From the NCBI GenBank assembly GCA_030271035.1, contig JAMBUN010000001.1, positions 1-64,000 on the forward strand: DNA of 64,000 bases, read 5' to 3'. Below the pieces are notes generated by a model. It was not told where the DNA came from. It was given only the letters and a program-made list of their open reading frames with translations, and did no database searches. This stretch comes from Microascus cirrosus (lineage: Eukaryota > Ascomycota > Sordariomycetes > Microascales > Microascaceae). This document shows, piece after piece, positions 24,019 through 35,944 of the stretch (positions within the stretch are counted from its first letter, which is position 1; the number at the start of each line of letters is the position of its first letter). The translations under genes were made by a program, and so were the position numbers.

Positions 24019-25526
24019 ATCGCCGCATCTAGATACCCCCTTTCGAGAAGGAGATGCTACGATATTTGTCGACAAGCATGACGGGAGGAGTTTGGCGAAA
24101 GAATTGAGAGAGCGGATGGAGAGCACTGCTTTTGAGGCGATGAAATTGCCCTGATCCGAATTACCAGCGACTACCAAACGGAGCCGGCGCATGATTCCTC
24201 GGGCCAACGATTCGACCGCTTGGCGATACGATCCTATCGGACCCCTACTTGTACTAGCAGCACCACACGTTCCATCGAGCCACATACACAGCTACCACGA
24301 TCAATCGATCTTCCGGTCGTCATTTCCTTTGTCACAGGACGAGCACGAAAAGGGTTTTACGGAGAAGGGAGGAGCGGCTTGTCATGGCCAGTGGGAAGGG
24401 GCGGTCCTCGTGGGGGTTTGTGGCCAATGTAATACGTACTGATGTCTTTTGTCTCCTTAATGTCTTGCTTTTTATCTTCTACGTATCCCCTAGAATTTTG
24501 TCTAGGCGGAGCCATGTACCCTTTTCTTGTTTTTTTTCCTAGATATACTTGTGTGAATATACAGGGTAAAACTTGTGATGTCCGAAGGATTGCGAATTTT
24601 TGACTGCGCTCAGCCTACTTCTGTAATAGGGACAGTAATATGTCGACAGCGAAAAAAATAGCTGTTTAAGCTGGGCGAGACGAGCCGACTTACGCAGCGC
24701 TTGCAGCTGTGGGATCGATATCCCACTTGTTTTACACATCCCAAGCCACCCTCTCGGGATCGGAGAAAAACAGAATGAATAAACAGATCTCCCTCGCCCT
24801 GCGCTGCCCTGTCTGGGGGGCGCGCGCGCCAGGTAGCCGGGAAGCCGCAGCGCGTGCCGCGGGCGGAGTTGGGAAATTAGCGGGATAAGGGGCTTGCAGG
24901 AAATGCGACGCGTGCAATGGGTTTCTGCGGGCCCCATGGGCAAGGATTTTCACCTTGCGTTTCCTTTCCTTCGATTTTTGCTTCGAAATGCGACGTAATT
25001 TTGTACGCAGTTTGCTTGGCCCGCATTGGCGAGTATGCATAATAATTATGAATTGAGATAACTGCACATATCTAGAACAAGGGGTGGGTGGGACGGGTTG
25101 GCGATCGATTGATCATAAGACAGGGTCGACGAGAGTTGACACGACCCTGTCATTCATCTTTCCGCAGGTCCGTGGCTTTTCCAACGTATTCACGGAGCTT
25201 CTACCGCAGGGGCGAACAGAGAAATGCATGGCATAATGCTGATCGATCCCGATGATCGCGCATATATGTCATCGCGGGTCTCTGTGTGCCCGCCGTGTCG
25301 GGCTACTTGCGTCATTGTCGCCATTTGGAGATAAAGTCAGCGCCTCTCCACCCGCCATCCTTCCCGCCAGGATGCCTACAAATAAACTCGTCTTATCAGC
25401 ATCAAGCTGCAAACCTACATTGTACGCTTCCAAAAATCTCGACCTTGGACCCTTGACAATCAAGCTTTGCCACTCTGTTTTCAACTAAAAACTTTTTGAT
25501 CTTGGGACAACGCACGATATATTAAG
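24019..25526. other. Intergenic region downstream of the G-gamma gene
   Basis: No supported gene is present. The first 500 bases are probably the 3' untranslated region. A GC-rich patch with alternating GCGCGC lies near 24820. The remainder has short frames without features and should include the promoter of the Rdx-family gene. Confidence 0.45.
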
Positions 25527-26366
25527 ATGGATGTCGAGGCGGAACACCCGGCGTACCCCCGCGTCACGATAGAATATTGCACTCAGTGCAAGTGGATGCT
25601 CCGCGCTGCCTACGTACGTCACATTCCCCGTTACCATCTCTTCCCTCGCCCTTGAATACCCAAAAGCACAGGCAGGTCCTAACAACGCCGCAAGTACGCC
25701 CAGGAACTCCTCTCAACCTTCGAGTCATCCATTGCCGAAGTTTCCCTCCGCCCCGCCAAATCCGGCACCTTCAAGATCCACATCACCTCCCGACCCGCCG
25801 ACCACCCTCCACCCCACACCACATCCCCTCCCCTCGAAGCCTCCGAGTCCATCTCCGCGAAAGCCCCCTTCGCCGGCGAGGTCGAGGAGGACGAGGAGGG
25901 CCCCCCCCTCTTCCCGCGTGAATACCGCCAGAGCGTCTCGACGAGGCGCCCCTCCGCTCCCCCGCCTCACACCGACAATCCGGAGGTCCACGCCTCCTCT
26001 CCCCCGCCTCCCATCGCTAAGTCCGCCGCCGAGTCCGTCTCCGCCAAGGACCCCTTCGCGAATAACGAGGCCCCCCTGCTCCCGGGTTCTCCTCCGCCCA
26101 CCGCTGCCGCGACCAAGCACCGGAGGCGGACATCCGCCATCGCGCGCATGGAGAACCCCGAGCTCAACGAGGTACTGAACCACGCCGTCACAAAGACGCT
26201 CTGGGACCGCAGGCAGGACGGTGGCTTCCCGGAGACGAAGGAGCTGAAGAGGCGGGTGAGGGATGTCATTGAGCCTGGGCGGAACCTCGGGCACGTGGAC
26301 AGGGATGCGAAGCCGGTGTCGCATAAAGGGGGTACATGTGGTGAGCCGTGTAAGGAATGTGAGTAG
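25527..26366 (+). CDS. Rdx/SelT-SelW-SelH family redox protein with long C-terminal extension
   Basis: Two exons (25527-25613, 25695-26366) give 252 residues; the intron is 81 nt (GTACGT...CGCAAG). Residues about 10-65 form the thioredoxin-like Rdx domain. It carries the redox motif CTQC followed by KW (VTIEYCTQCKWMLRAAYYAQ across the splice) and the strand EVSLRPAKSGTFKI; a cysteine stands where animal relatives may have selenocysteine. Then comes a Pro/Ser-rich linker (about 70-180) and a second conserved-looking block around WDRRQDGGFPETKELKRRVRD. The protein ends GGTCGEPCKECE, a cluster of three cysteines. Substrate is unknown; a glutathione- or thioredoxin-linked redox role is inferred from the fold only. 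No signal peptide is seen. Confidence 0.88.
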
Positions 26367-27332
26367 AGCTTCACGCGGGGCGAGGATTTCACGGGTTCAC
26401 ATTGATAACGGAGACGGGCTATAGAGCCATGGATGAAGATAGATACTCAATTCAGCAGACACAATGATTCTCTTCACATTCCGCGTGTGCAGACCTTCTA
26501 AAGGCAAGCGACCGCATCCTACCGCTGAACTCCCAGTAATGCCTCCATGTCTGCTTTTCCCCCTTCTACAACTGTCGAAGCAACAAGCATCCGCATCACC
26601 GAGCCCGCCCTTTACCGACGCTCCCGTACGCAGGTCTACCCCACACAGCCTTAGTTGCACATCAGCATAACCAGCGTCCAATGGGACGGACGCTTCCATA
26701 CAACACCAGGCTCTATTCGCGCAGCGAGTCCAGAACCAAGCCGCGGGGGCTACCGATACGCAATTCCAGGCTTAGGCACCTACGTCCCGTGCAGTCGAAG
26801 CACTCTCACATCCTATCAGTGTTAATTTAGGGGGCCATACTCCTTGCATTCTCTCAAAGTTAGGCTTAGAATACAAGAGCAGGGACGAAAATTTAACAGA
26901 ACCACTAAAACAAACAACCCATTTCCCATCACCGTCCCTCTTTTCTCATCAATCAACTTTCGTTCGTACCGGCCGCTCGGGAGGAGTGTGGTTTCGGAAG
27001 AAAGAGGAAGGCAATGCTTCGCGTGTTCGCAGGACGTCGAGAGTTTGGGCGCGCTCCCCCCTCCTATAAAACAGAAAGTTCGAATTCGCGACATCTAAAA
27101 CAGAAAATGAGGAAAACAACGGCCCGGCCTATCCACCACACAGCAAAGGTTGGCCGGACTGGGGGAGGGGGGGAGCTGCTCGCGGGGACCGGGCGTGAAG
27201 TGTCGTCGAGAGCCGGATCAGGAGAAGCCGGCGTTTCGTTTGGACCGCAAGTTGATTTATTTCTCGACAGAGGCTTTAACGACGCCCGAACCTAGACAGA
27301 GATAAAGATAATGAGGTTTGCATTGCGTTCTC
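26367..27332. other. Convergent intergenic region between the Rdx and PP1 genes
   Basis: This spacer lies between two stop codons and probably holds the 3' untranslated regions of both genes. Only short frames occur and I see no RNA gene or repeat. Confidence 0.5.
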
Positions 27333-28642
27333 TCAACCGAAGGACTTGAACCGAGAGCCGGGGCCTGGGCCTCCCGACATGGCCCGATGGACGTACTTTT
27401 GCTTTTTCTCGGCGGGTTTGAGAATCTGGAGCAAGTTAGTCATGGGCAACTAAAGCGGAGACAGAAATTCAGGGAGGTAATCGAACCTGGAAGGAACAGA
27501 GTAAACTCTCGTCGACACTCATCATGGCGCCCGCGTTGTCGAACTCTCCGCAGTAGTTGGGGGCGCTGAATAACGTCACCAACTGCCGTTTAGAGAAGAA
27601 TTCGTAGCCGTCTTCGACGACCTGGTGGGCTCTGCAGATCAAGTCCATGTCGTGCTTTTGGAGGAATCGCGACACTACATCAGGGCCAAAGGTGAAGGAG
27701 ACACCACGGTCGTTTTCGCTCCAGCCCGTGATGTCCTTGTCGGGGTCCGACCAGAGAAGATCGCAGAGCAACCCGCAGTCGGGGATCTAACGGACACCAT
27801 TAGGACGGACTCTCAGAATCGAGGGTATAGCGTCTTCCACAACCACACAACCAAGAGCAGGGGATGAGGCAAGGAAGCACCCCACTGGATGCGCTTCCAG
27901 TAGTAAATCAAGGGTATTGAACGTACATCTGTGGGGCGCATGACCCGGCGAATCTGCTCCATGGAGTTTAGGTCAGGGCTCAACCCGCCGTGCATCGTGA
28001 AGATCTTCTCATCAATGATCGCGGCGATTGGGAGGCAGTTGAAGCAGTCGGTGAACGTCTTCCACAGCTTAATGTTGTAACGACGTTTGCATTCATCGTA
28101 GAAGCCGTAGATACGATTGATTGAGGCGCACTCGTGATTGCCACGGAGAATGAAGAAGTTCTCGGGGTACTTTATCTTGTAGGCGAGGAGCAGGCAAATG
28201 GTCTCCAAGGACTGCTTGCCTCGGTCAACGTAGTCGCCAAGGAACAGGTAGTTAGCCTCCGGGGGAAAGCCGCCGTACTCGAAGAGGCGCAACAAGTCGT
28301 AGTACTGTCCGTGGATATCGCCGCAGATCTAGCGAACAATGCCGTCAGTTTGGGGGGGTCCGATGGAGCGCGGGGTAGCGCTGAATGGATAGAGCAGGCG
28401 CAGAATCGCCTCGAGAACCATCCTCGATATGGGGAAAGAGCGATATGACATCCGAAACATACCTTAATGGGAGCCTCCAGCTCAAGGAGAATGGGTTGGG
28501 AGATGAAGATCTCGCGCGCCTTCGTGCAGAGGAATCGAATCTCGGACTCGAGGAGCTGCACCTGCTTCCCGGGGCGACTACCCCGGACCTCAAGCAGGCG
28601 ATCGATTATAGAATCGAGGTCGACCTCATGTTGGTCGGCCAT
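27333..28642 (-). CDS. glc7: Serine/threonine protein phosphatase PP1 catalytic subunit
   Basis: Four minus-strand exons (28642-28463, 28328-27927, 27786-27487, 27425-27333) encode 324 residues, the usual PP1 size. All introns are phase 0 (134, 140, 61 nt). Metal-binding and catalytic motifs are intact: GDIHGQ, GDYVDRG, RGNHE and the HGG of FTMHGGLSPDL. SAPNYCGEFDN forms the β12-β13 loop. The C terminus ILKPAEKKQKYV followed by a short Gly/Pro tail separates it from PP2A, whose tail ends YFL. The donor of intron 3 is the weak GTTCGA, but frame and family sequence require it. PP1 acts in nucleus and cytosol with regulatory subunits in mitosis, glycogen control and splicing; it corresponds to Glc7 of yeast, Dis2 of fission yeast and bimG of Aspergillus. 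Confidence 0.96.
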
Positions 28643-31600
28643 GGTGGGAGTCCTCGCGTGCCCGGACGATGGCCCACGGAGATGGAAGGAGAGGAAGAGA
28701 GGATTCGCGAGGGCTCCGGCTGCGGCGGGCGGGGAAGAGAAGAAAAATGAGGCTCGCGGATTTGGATATCTCGTATGTCAAAATGATGCACTTCGCAATC
28801 CTAGAGATGGCACGAAGCGGCTTGTCAGTCTGCTGGCGTCGGAAGCCGCGATGGCGCAGGTCGTGAAGGGTTTGAGAGGCTATGATATCAGGGAACGGGC
28901 AAAGGGCCAGGGTATAGCGAGAATGATAGAAGACAAAACAAATTTCGATTCGGCAAGACGATGAGCTATCGACAGGCGGAAAAAATCACCATGGGAGAGG
29001 GAGGTTGGACGACGTTGTCTGACGAGGAAACCGCGATTGGTGTTGTTTCCGGGGGCACTCACGATAGGAAGCGATCTCAGCTCCTTTGCAGGTCAAGGTC
29101 CTCAGAAAAGAGGGACCGCGTCAAGATGGAAGGCCGCTTGTGAAGTCGCCGATGGTCTTTCAATGATACGATGTCACACAGGAAAGATCACCGCAGGGGC
29201 AGGTCTATCTCGGCTATCGCTCCGAAGAGACAGATCGTCGTCGTGAGTCGTGGGTTAAGCACGAAGGACTTTCGTGGTGTTTTCGCTCGTTGGGGACGGG
29301 GTTTCCGTCAGGGGGCAGCGGGGAATGCCGCGCAAGTTCGCCTTGGAAAGGGAGTCTTCGTCGGAGTAAAAGAAGTCGGCGCAATTGGAGGCCGCCGAAA
29401 ATCTCGCCAATATGTCTCGGAGGACAATAAATATGGTATCGCGGTATCGCGGTGTCGTCTGGAAGACAGTCTCGTGGTGTTGATCGCCGTTAGGAATTTT
29501 GGGGGAGACGTGAGGGGGAAGGGTGCGGGTAGTGAGAGAGGGAGAAGAGACTTTTTCTCACTCGATGGGTTGGCCGGAATTTTCGCGTGTGCTCCGACAC
29601 ACACTTGGTTGCCAGGCTCCAGCGCGTCCACAGTCTTTGTGCTCTAGTGTGGTGGTGGTTATGCTGACTTGAGCCAACGGGTGAATCGGCGCTGTTCCAG
29701 GCCTGGGTTTGGGGCCAAACTGGCCCCGCCAGGTTTGTGCGGCTGGGGATACGGTCTTAAAATAGAAGGGATGCATTAGGAACAGGGGGCGGGTACCCCC
29801 TGTGGGCAGAACATGCACTATAAATGCCCACTGGCCTTCAGGTACTACGTGCGAAAACAACACTGACAGGCGTTTGATGCATCCCTAGGCTTGTTTAGAT
29901 CTCTAATTAGGAAGCCCGCAGTACTAAAGAGCGTGCAGATAGTGATTCCTTCCACAAGCTTTGCAACATTGGTAGGCCTGGTTTGTGAGTCCTCCCACAG
30001 CAGAGGGTTGCTTGAGATCATGGTAACTGCACGTGTAGCAGGGGCGCCTGACGAAACAAGGGAATGCGACAATTGGAAGTCTGCCCGTTGATTTCTACCA
30101 GCGAATGCACCACTTTACATTCCAAGTCCAGATGCCACCAACTTTCTTCTTCGTCGCCCCAAAGCCAGGAAACAACCAAATTTAGACGAGTAGAAACCGA
30201 AGGCAGACTAGGATCTCCGTCAGACATTGTGGCCACTCGGGCGGGATGACTGGAGCCCCCGTAGTCCCCTGGACACAGCCTCCACATCTGCTCCCCGTAG
30301 TAAAAGCCGGACGGTCTCCGCAGGGGGGGAGCCATTAGCGCCCCTCTGTGGGGCGGCGAAACACTTGCTGCAGACGCTGCTGTCCTGCCCAGTGGACAAT
30401 GCCAACAGCAGTGGCGGATTGGACGCGCCAGTCGTATGCCGTCATCCTCTGCAGGGTGAGGCCAACACCCTGTCACAGCAGCCAGAAACAAGATGAGCTG
30501 CCGGCATCCGCGGTCACTCGGTGCCTCCAGGTCGCCGAATGGGAGGGGCGACGCCACCCCCTCCTATCTCTGACCCCGCAGAGCCAAGCGACGAACGACC
30601 GAGGACAAAACTCTATCAACGACCCGCCCTTCCAAGACGCTCGGTGGGAAACGAACCCCTGCTGTACAGGGTGGTTCAAATGTTGCCCGTCGGTCCTTTC
30701 CTGCTTCGCCACGTTTGGCCATGCGCTGTGAACCCAAACGGTGGGAATCCAGAAATCCGAATACTGCGAACGTATATTCAGGGGCTAAAGTTGACATGCT
30801 CAAGCTTTCTCACTTACTGGCCAAAACATGAGGATACTATTTGAGTCTTGGGCCTTGTGATCAGTGCGGCAACCATGGACTACCGAGCCAGGCAACAAGG
30901 ACTGGCGCTGTCGCAGCTGACGTCCATCATCTCATACCGGCCGAGATGATGCCGCTTCTTCTATATCACCGAGATTCTGTATGATCGATTCTCCCGTCGC
31001 ACAGTGACTCGAAACAAATCGGCTGTCGTACTTCATGTTGTGCCACTCTTCCATCGATAGGAAAGGCACACTCCCTCATAATAACCCGATCCTCTCCTCA
31101 GTCCTCATTCCGTGCTTTCGTGCAAGCTCGGATATCATCAGCACTGGGTCTTTAAACTCCACGCTCTATCCAACACTCACAGTATCACTTCAAGAAGGCA
31201 GGGAAGGAGTTACGCACACAACAGTCTGATGTGTCGTATTCCCAATCACAACCCTCGTTTCTTCCCGGCCCCTCCGTGATAGAAGATGAGAGCAATGGTA
31301 CGGTGGTATTAATAGACGCCAGCATTGTCCACCGTCAACCGAGGACCAAAGCGTACATCCGGGCTTTAGAGAGTACCAGATGCACAGAAGCTGCAAGTCG
31401 CTACCAAGAAAAAATGTAGGTAGCTACTCTTTTGCGCAGATCTCGACTCCAGTGTATGGCCACGGAGTACCCGGTCACCGAGAAGACACCGCTAACAACT
31501 TGTCCGCTGACTCTTCGAATGCTGTCTCGGGGAGTAAACGACGGGTTATCTGCTACTCATGAATACGTACGAGTTGGGAGGCGGCTACACTGTGGTTGGC

Positions 31601-32737
31601 AGAAGCCATGCCATGGCCTCAACTATTTCCTTCTAACATGCTGTCACTTATAAGTCTATCTGGTTGGGAATGACCAACCTCGAGCGCCGAGTGCACCTCT
31701 AGAAGAAAATCAGCCGCTGTTGGTTATGGCCCAAGGAGAATCTGCTATAATCACGTCCTGCATCACCACTAGTTGATCTCCAGGTACTAATACACGGTTC
31801 GTTCATACCGTCTAGGAACATCGATTCCAGGTGATCTATAAGCTGGGATTACGAAATGAAGGTCTTGGTGTATTCGGTGGCGGGATGTCCCAGTACTACT
31901 TTCCAGATAAGTATCCAGAGCCATGTCCTAATCATCTCGGCCACTTCTCTCAAGCTGCCCCTTTGCCAGTTCCCGGGTCGAGTTTCAACGTACGAACCTC
32001 GCCTGTTTCCGCCCCGGAAGGCGTCTCACCGGTCGCCGCCCGTGATTGAAGGATCTCTTGTGTCACAAGCCCGGAGCAGGAGAACCGGGTGTAGTTCAGA
32101 GTGGGTCCGCAGGTCTGTGTACGGCTCTCGGAGCTCCCCCGTATGTTAGCACTGGTGTTAAGCCCCAGTTGGCTTGGCCAACCTTGCGTTGGGTCACATA
32201 AGACCCTCGCCGCAGAATATTGACATCGGGACAAGCTGCCAAGGCGCTTGACCATGACTACCCTTCGGTCTTGGGCTGGGTACGAGGATTCACATATTCA
32301 GGCTAAATGGGAGGACTGGCACGCATATCCTTGCGTCTGTCATTCATCAATTGGGACCTCGGGTTTTCCACCCCTCCAAGTAGCACAGATAGTTGCCAAT
32401 ATTGGTATGGCCATGCACATTCACCTTGATAGGGATAAGGTCTAGCCGTGAGGTGAAACTAGTCGTGTAGTCTCCTCTGGCATCTCTCAAGTGCAGGCGC
32501 GCCAACCAGACGGGAGGACGCCGGCCTCGATCCATGGAAGAAGCTTGGCACGTGGCATCCCGGTCCGATGCGGGGAAACGCCCAAGATGCGGCTCTTTAA
32601 AATATAGCTAAGGGATACTTTCCGCCTCAACTCCTATTTAAGGGCTCAACAGAGAGGAATTGCCCTTCCTGTCTCCTTGAAAGACTTCATACGCCAAATT
32701 ATTACTAGGCTTCGAAACTTATTTCAAGACGGACTAG
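28643..32737. other. Gene-free region between PP1 and GH43 genes
   Basis: About 4.1 kb lies between two genes that point away from each other. No frame shows a recognisable product. The PP1 leader presumably occupies 28643-29300. A short hairpin built on CAGGGGG and CCCCCTG lies at about 29789-29808, and inverted copies of a GATGCATCCC-like decamer sit near 29769 and 29876; I cannot assign either to an element. The last 450 bases contain candidate xylanase-regulator motifs for the GH43 gene. Confidence 0.45.
32301..32307 (+). promoter_or_regulatory. Candidate XlnR/Xyr1 site (GGCTAAA)
   Basis: GGCTAAA lies 431 bases upstream of the GH43 start. It matches the known binding motif of the fungal xylanase activator XlnR/Xyr1. 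A second half-type site, GGCTAG on the minus strand, is at 32442-32447, and a CreA-type GCGGGG is at 32570-32575. Such short motifs occur by chance, so this is only suggestive. Confidence 0.3.
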
Positions 32738-34309
32738 ATGGCTACGATCAATCCGATCATACCCGGCTTCGCGCCCGACCCCTCGGTCGTAAAGGTTGGA
32801 GAGTGGTACTATCTTGTCAACTCCACCTTCCACGTCTTTCCTGGCCTCCCAATCTACGCTTCGCAGGATCTGGTCTCCTGGAAACACATAGGTCCGGTTC
32901 GATATTCAAGGTAGGTTAGATTCAGACTAACAAGTGACATAGGCAATGCGATCCACCGTCAAGAGCAGCTTCGTCTCACCCAGTCCCGCACGAACCTAGT
33001 CCCCTTGCCCGACACCGGCGAGGTGATGCTCTCTACAGGTGGCCTCTACGCGCCGACCATCCGCTTCCACAACGGGACATTCTATATCGTCTGCACGAAC
33101 CTTATCCACCTGACCGGAGAAATACCCTCCCGAACAGAGAACTTCGTCATATCAGCAACAGATATCTGGACCAATAACTGGAGCGACCCTGTATACTTCG
33201 AGTTCAAGGGCATAGATCCAAGCCTCCTCTTCGATGACGGAAAGGTCTACGTCCAGGGCAGCCAAGGTCCCGGGCCCGCCACCACAATCCGTCAGTTCGA
33301 GCTCGACCTTGCCACAGGTGCCAAGGGCCCTGAGCGCACTATCTGGCGCGGTACTGGGGGGATATACCCCGAGGGCCCGCACGTCTACCGGCGGGACGGG
33401 TGGTACTACCTCGTAATCGCCGAGGGAGGAACACATGGCGGACACATGGTTACCGTTGCGCGGGCACGCAACGTCTGGGGTCCGTACGACGGGTGCCCGC
33501 GCAATCCTATACTCACGGCAAGGGACACAGATGAGTACGTGCAGTATACGGGTCATTGTGACGTTTTTGAGGATGGAGAGGGAGGGTGGTGGGGTGTCTG
33601 TTTGGGGGTGAGGCGGGACGAGAAAGGAAGGTTCGTGATGGGTCGGGAGTCGTTCCTGACGAGGGCTACCTGGAACGGTGGGTGGCTCTCCCTGGAGCGT
33701 GTCACGCTTAACCCGAGGGGGCTGAAGACGCACGATAATGACACGTTCACTTCTGCGCCGGGTGTGGATCTCGTTTACATTCGCGATCCGGACCTCAGTA
33801 GATACGAAATTTTGGACGGCGGGAGAACCATCAATCTCACCCCTTCGCCCACTAACCTGTCCAACCCGGAGGCGTCTCCCACGTTCATCGGAAAGAGACA
33901 GCGGCGCCTAGATGGTGAGAGCAGCGTCACGATACATCCCTCGCCGTTGTGGGCGGATGCAGGTGTCCAGGCTGGCATCGCGTGCTACAAGGACGAGCAC
34001 CGTTACGTCAGTCTCTACGTCGACGCATCGACATCAGAAATCGTCTTCGAGCTTCAGAACAAAGCAAAGGGAATATCCAAGAGCGAAAGGCGCGGCGTGG
34101 AGGCCGGAACTGTGAGGGTCCGCATATCGTACACGGAGCGGGACTACCGGCTGTGGTACGCAGTGGGAGATGGCGCTGACACGTGCCTCACGGCTGTGGA
34201 CACGCTGGACATGACAGGACCGGACTTTGTGGGACCGGTTATAGGGGTGTATGCCGTGGCGATGCGCGAGGGCTGTCGCGTTGAGTGTACGGAGCTGTCC
34301 ATAGAGTAG
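32738..34309 (+). CDS. Glycoside hydrolase family 43 (β-xylosidase/α-arabinofuranosidase type), intracellular
   Basis: Two exons (32738-32891, 32943-34309) give 506 residues; the 51-nt intron has donor GTCCGG, branch ACTAAC and acceptor CATAG. A five-bladed propeller domain (about 1-300) holds the three acidic residues of the family. They are Asp14 in GFAPDPS (general base), Asp143 in GIDPSLLFDD (pKa modulator) and Glu195 in PEGPHVYRRDGWYY (general acid). Residues about 310-506 form a concanavalin-like β-sandwich of the GH43 C-terminal type. There is no signal peptide: the protein starts MATINPIIPGFAPD. It therefore probably cleaves imported xylo-oligosaccharides in the cytosol. The better-looking donor GTAGGT at 32911 was rejected because it leaves a 32-nt intron and shifts the frame. 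Confidence 0.92.
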
Positions 34310-34891
34310 GTGGCTGATCCAACAGGGGTAGGTACTTCCCTTTCGGCTTAGATCCATAATCCTTCGCTGCTGGACTCGCGAGCGGTTCCCTAGAGAATTG
34401 ATATATAGACAACGAAGTTTTGCACGGAATTGAGGGGCGTTTACGCCCATATTCTGCCAACCCATCATATCTCAAGATGATTGGCCTACTTATACTTCGT
34501 GCAAGAGGTCGCAGGGAGCCAAGTTCCCGGTCACGTGAGGTGATGTCTGATGGGACTGAATTTGAGGCGTGAGTATTGATCGAGTCATTTCAGATCCTTT
34601 CGTTGAGCACCTGGGGCCATAGGGCAATGTTCTGTCATGGCGAGCTGGCTGGTGAATGGTTAGCAGGTGGAGGAGGGAAGTGACGATAGGCAGTGGAAGC
34701 GGAAGGTGGGGTCGGATCCGACGCGCGAGGTGGGTGCGTATATCATCACATGCGATAAAACAGTTGCGATGTAAATATCCGATCGTCCTCCATGCAAAAT
34801 CACATTATTCCGCCATACACGCAGAATCTCTCGCCGAATATCGGTATCCTCACTCTCAGCTCCCTGCGCTCTCAATGCGCGACGAACTAAC
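34310..34891. other. Intergenic region, GH43 to polyprenol reductase
   Basis: This short tandem spacer contains the GH43 3' region and the promoter of the next gene. I see no further gene. Confidence 0.5.
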
Positions 34892-35894
34892 ATGTCCCTC
34901 TACGTCCCGCCTCTTCTCCTTCCCCTCCTCTCGCTTCCGCCTTCCACCTATATCCAGTCCTACTTCGCCCTCCTAGCATCCGGCGTCCTTACCCTCCAGC
35001 TTCTCCCCACCCTACAAGACGTCCTCCTTTCTTACGGCCCACGTAACACCTCGGGCTCCTCCACGGCGCAGAACCCAATCGTATCCCTCCTGCGGCGAAC
35101 GGGCCTCCTCGTTCGGGTCCCCCACGCCTGGTTCTCGCACTTCTACATCGCTCTTCTCACTTTCCAGCTTTTCTGGGCGGCCCAGTATATCACCCGTGGG
35201 AGAGTCTTGTCTGCTGTTATATCAAGGGAAGTGGAGAATGGTGGAGGTGTGGCGATGGGGCTAGAGCAGGTTGTGCTGGCGTGGGGGATGTTGACAGTGC
35301 AGGGAGCGAGGAGGCTGTACGAGTGTTGGGTCGTGATGAGGCCGTCTGCGTCGCAAATGTTGGGGGTCCACTGGGTCTTGTCCGTGCTTGTTTACCTGGG
35401 CATGGGTATGGCGGTATGGATTGACGGCTCCGGTAAGGCGGGTCAATTACCCTTTTGTTTTATTGGGACAATAGCCGCTCGTTATCTAACCGTTGTGGCA
35501 TCTAGCATCCATTCTAGACGCGCATCCGTCTGAAGACGGCGCCACATTATCCACCCCCAGAACGGCAACGGCCATCGGCCTCTTCCTTGCAGCCTCAATT
35601 GAGCAACACCAAGCGCACAAACACCTCGCCAGCCTACGAAAGTATACTCTCCCGCATGAGGGCCTGTTTCGCTACATTGTCTGCCCACATTACACCTGCG
35701 AGTGCCTCATCTACGTCGCTCTCGCTGGTGTCTCAGCTCCCCAAGGCCACCTCTTCAACAAGACGCTGCTGTCGGGCCTGTTCTTCGTCATGGCGAACCT
35801 GGGGGCAACCGCGAAGAATACAAAGGTGTGGTATGCGGAGAAGTTCGGAGCCGGGAGAGTGCCGCGGTGGCGGATGATCCCTTTCATCTTTTGA
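34892..35894 (+). CDS. DFG10: Polyprenol reductase (DFG10/SRD5A3 family)
   Basis: Two exons (34892-35432, 35506-35894) encode 309 residues; the 73-nt intron has a CTAAC branch motif and ends CATCTAG. Several hydrophobic segments mark an integral ER membrane protein (about residues 5-20, 25-45, 80-105, 120-140, 160-180). The C-terminal third carries the steroid 5α-reductase-like domain with HKHLASLRKYTLPHEGLFRY and CPHYTCECLIY, then a terminal WRMIPFIF. The family reduces the α-isoprene unit of polyprenol with NADPH to make dolichol for N-glycosylation. The size matches fungal homologues. Its stop lies only 50 bp from the stop of the convergent ALKBH6-like gene, so the 3' ends probably overlap. 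Confidence 0.92.
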
Positions 35895-35944
35895 ATTTCT
35901 CACCCACGGCATCCCCAATTTGCCGGGCGATTTGCTAACCACTA

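Noticed and set aside
32911..32942. Stronger donor GTAGGT for the GH43 intron
   Set aside because: It would leave a 32-nt intron and shift the frame; the weaker GTCCGG donor gives the conserved GH43 sequence.
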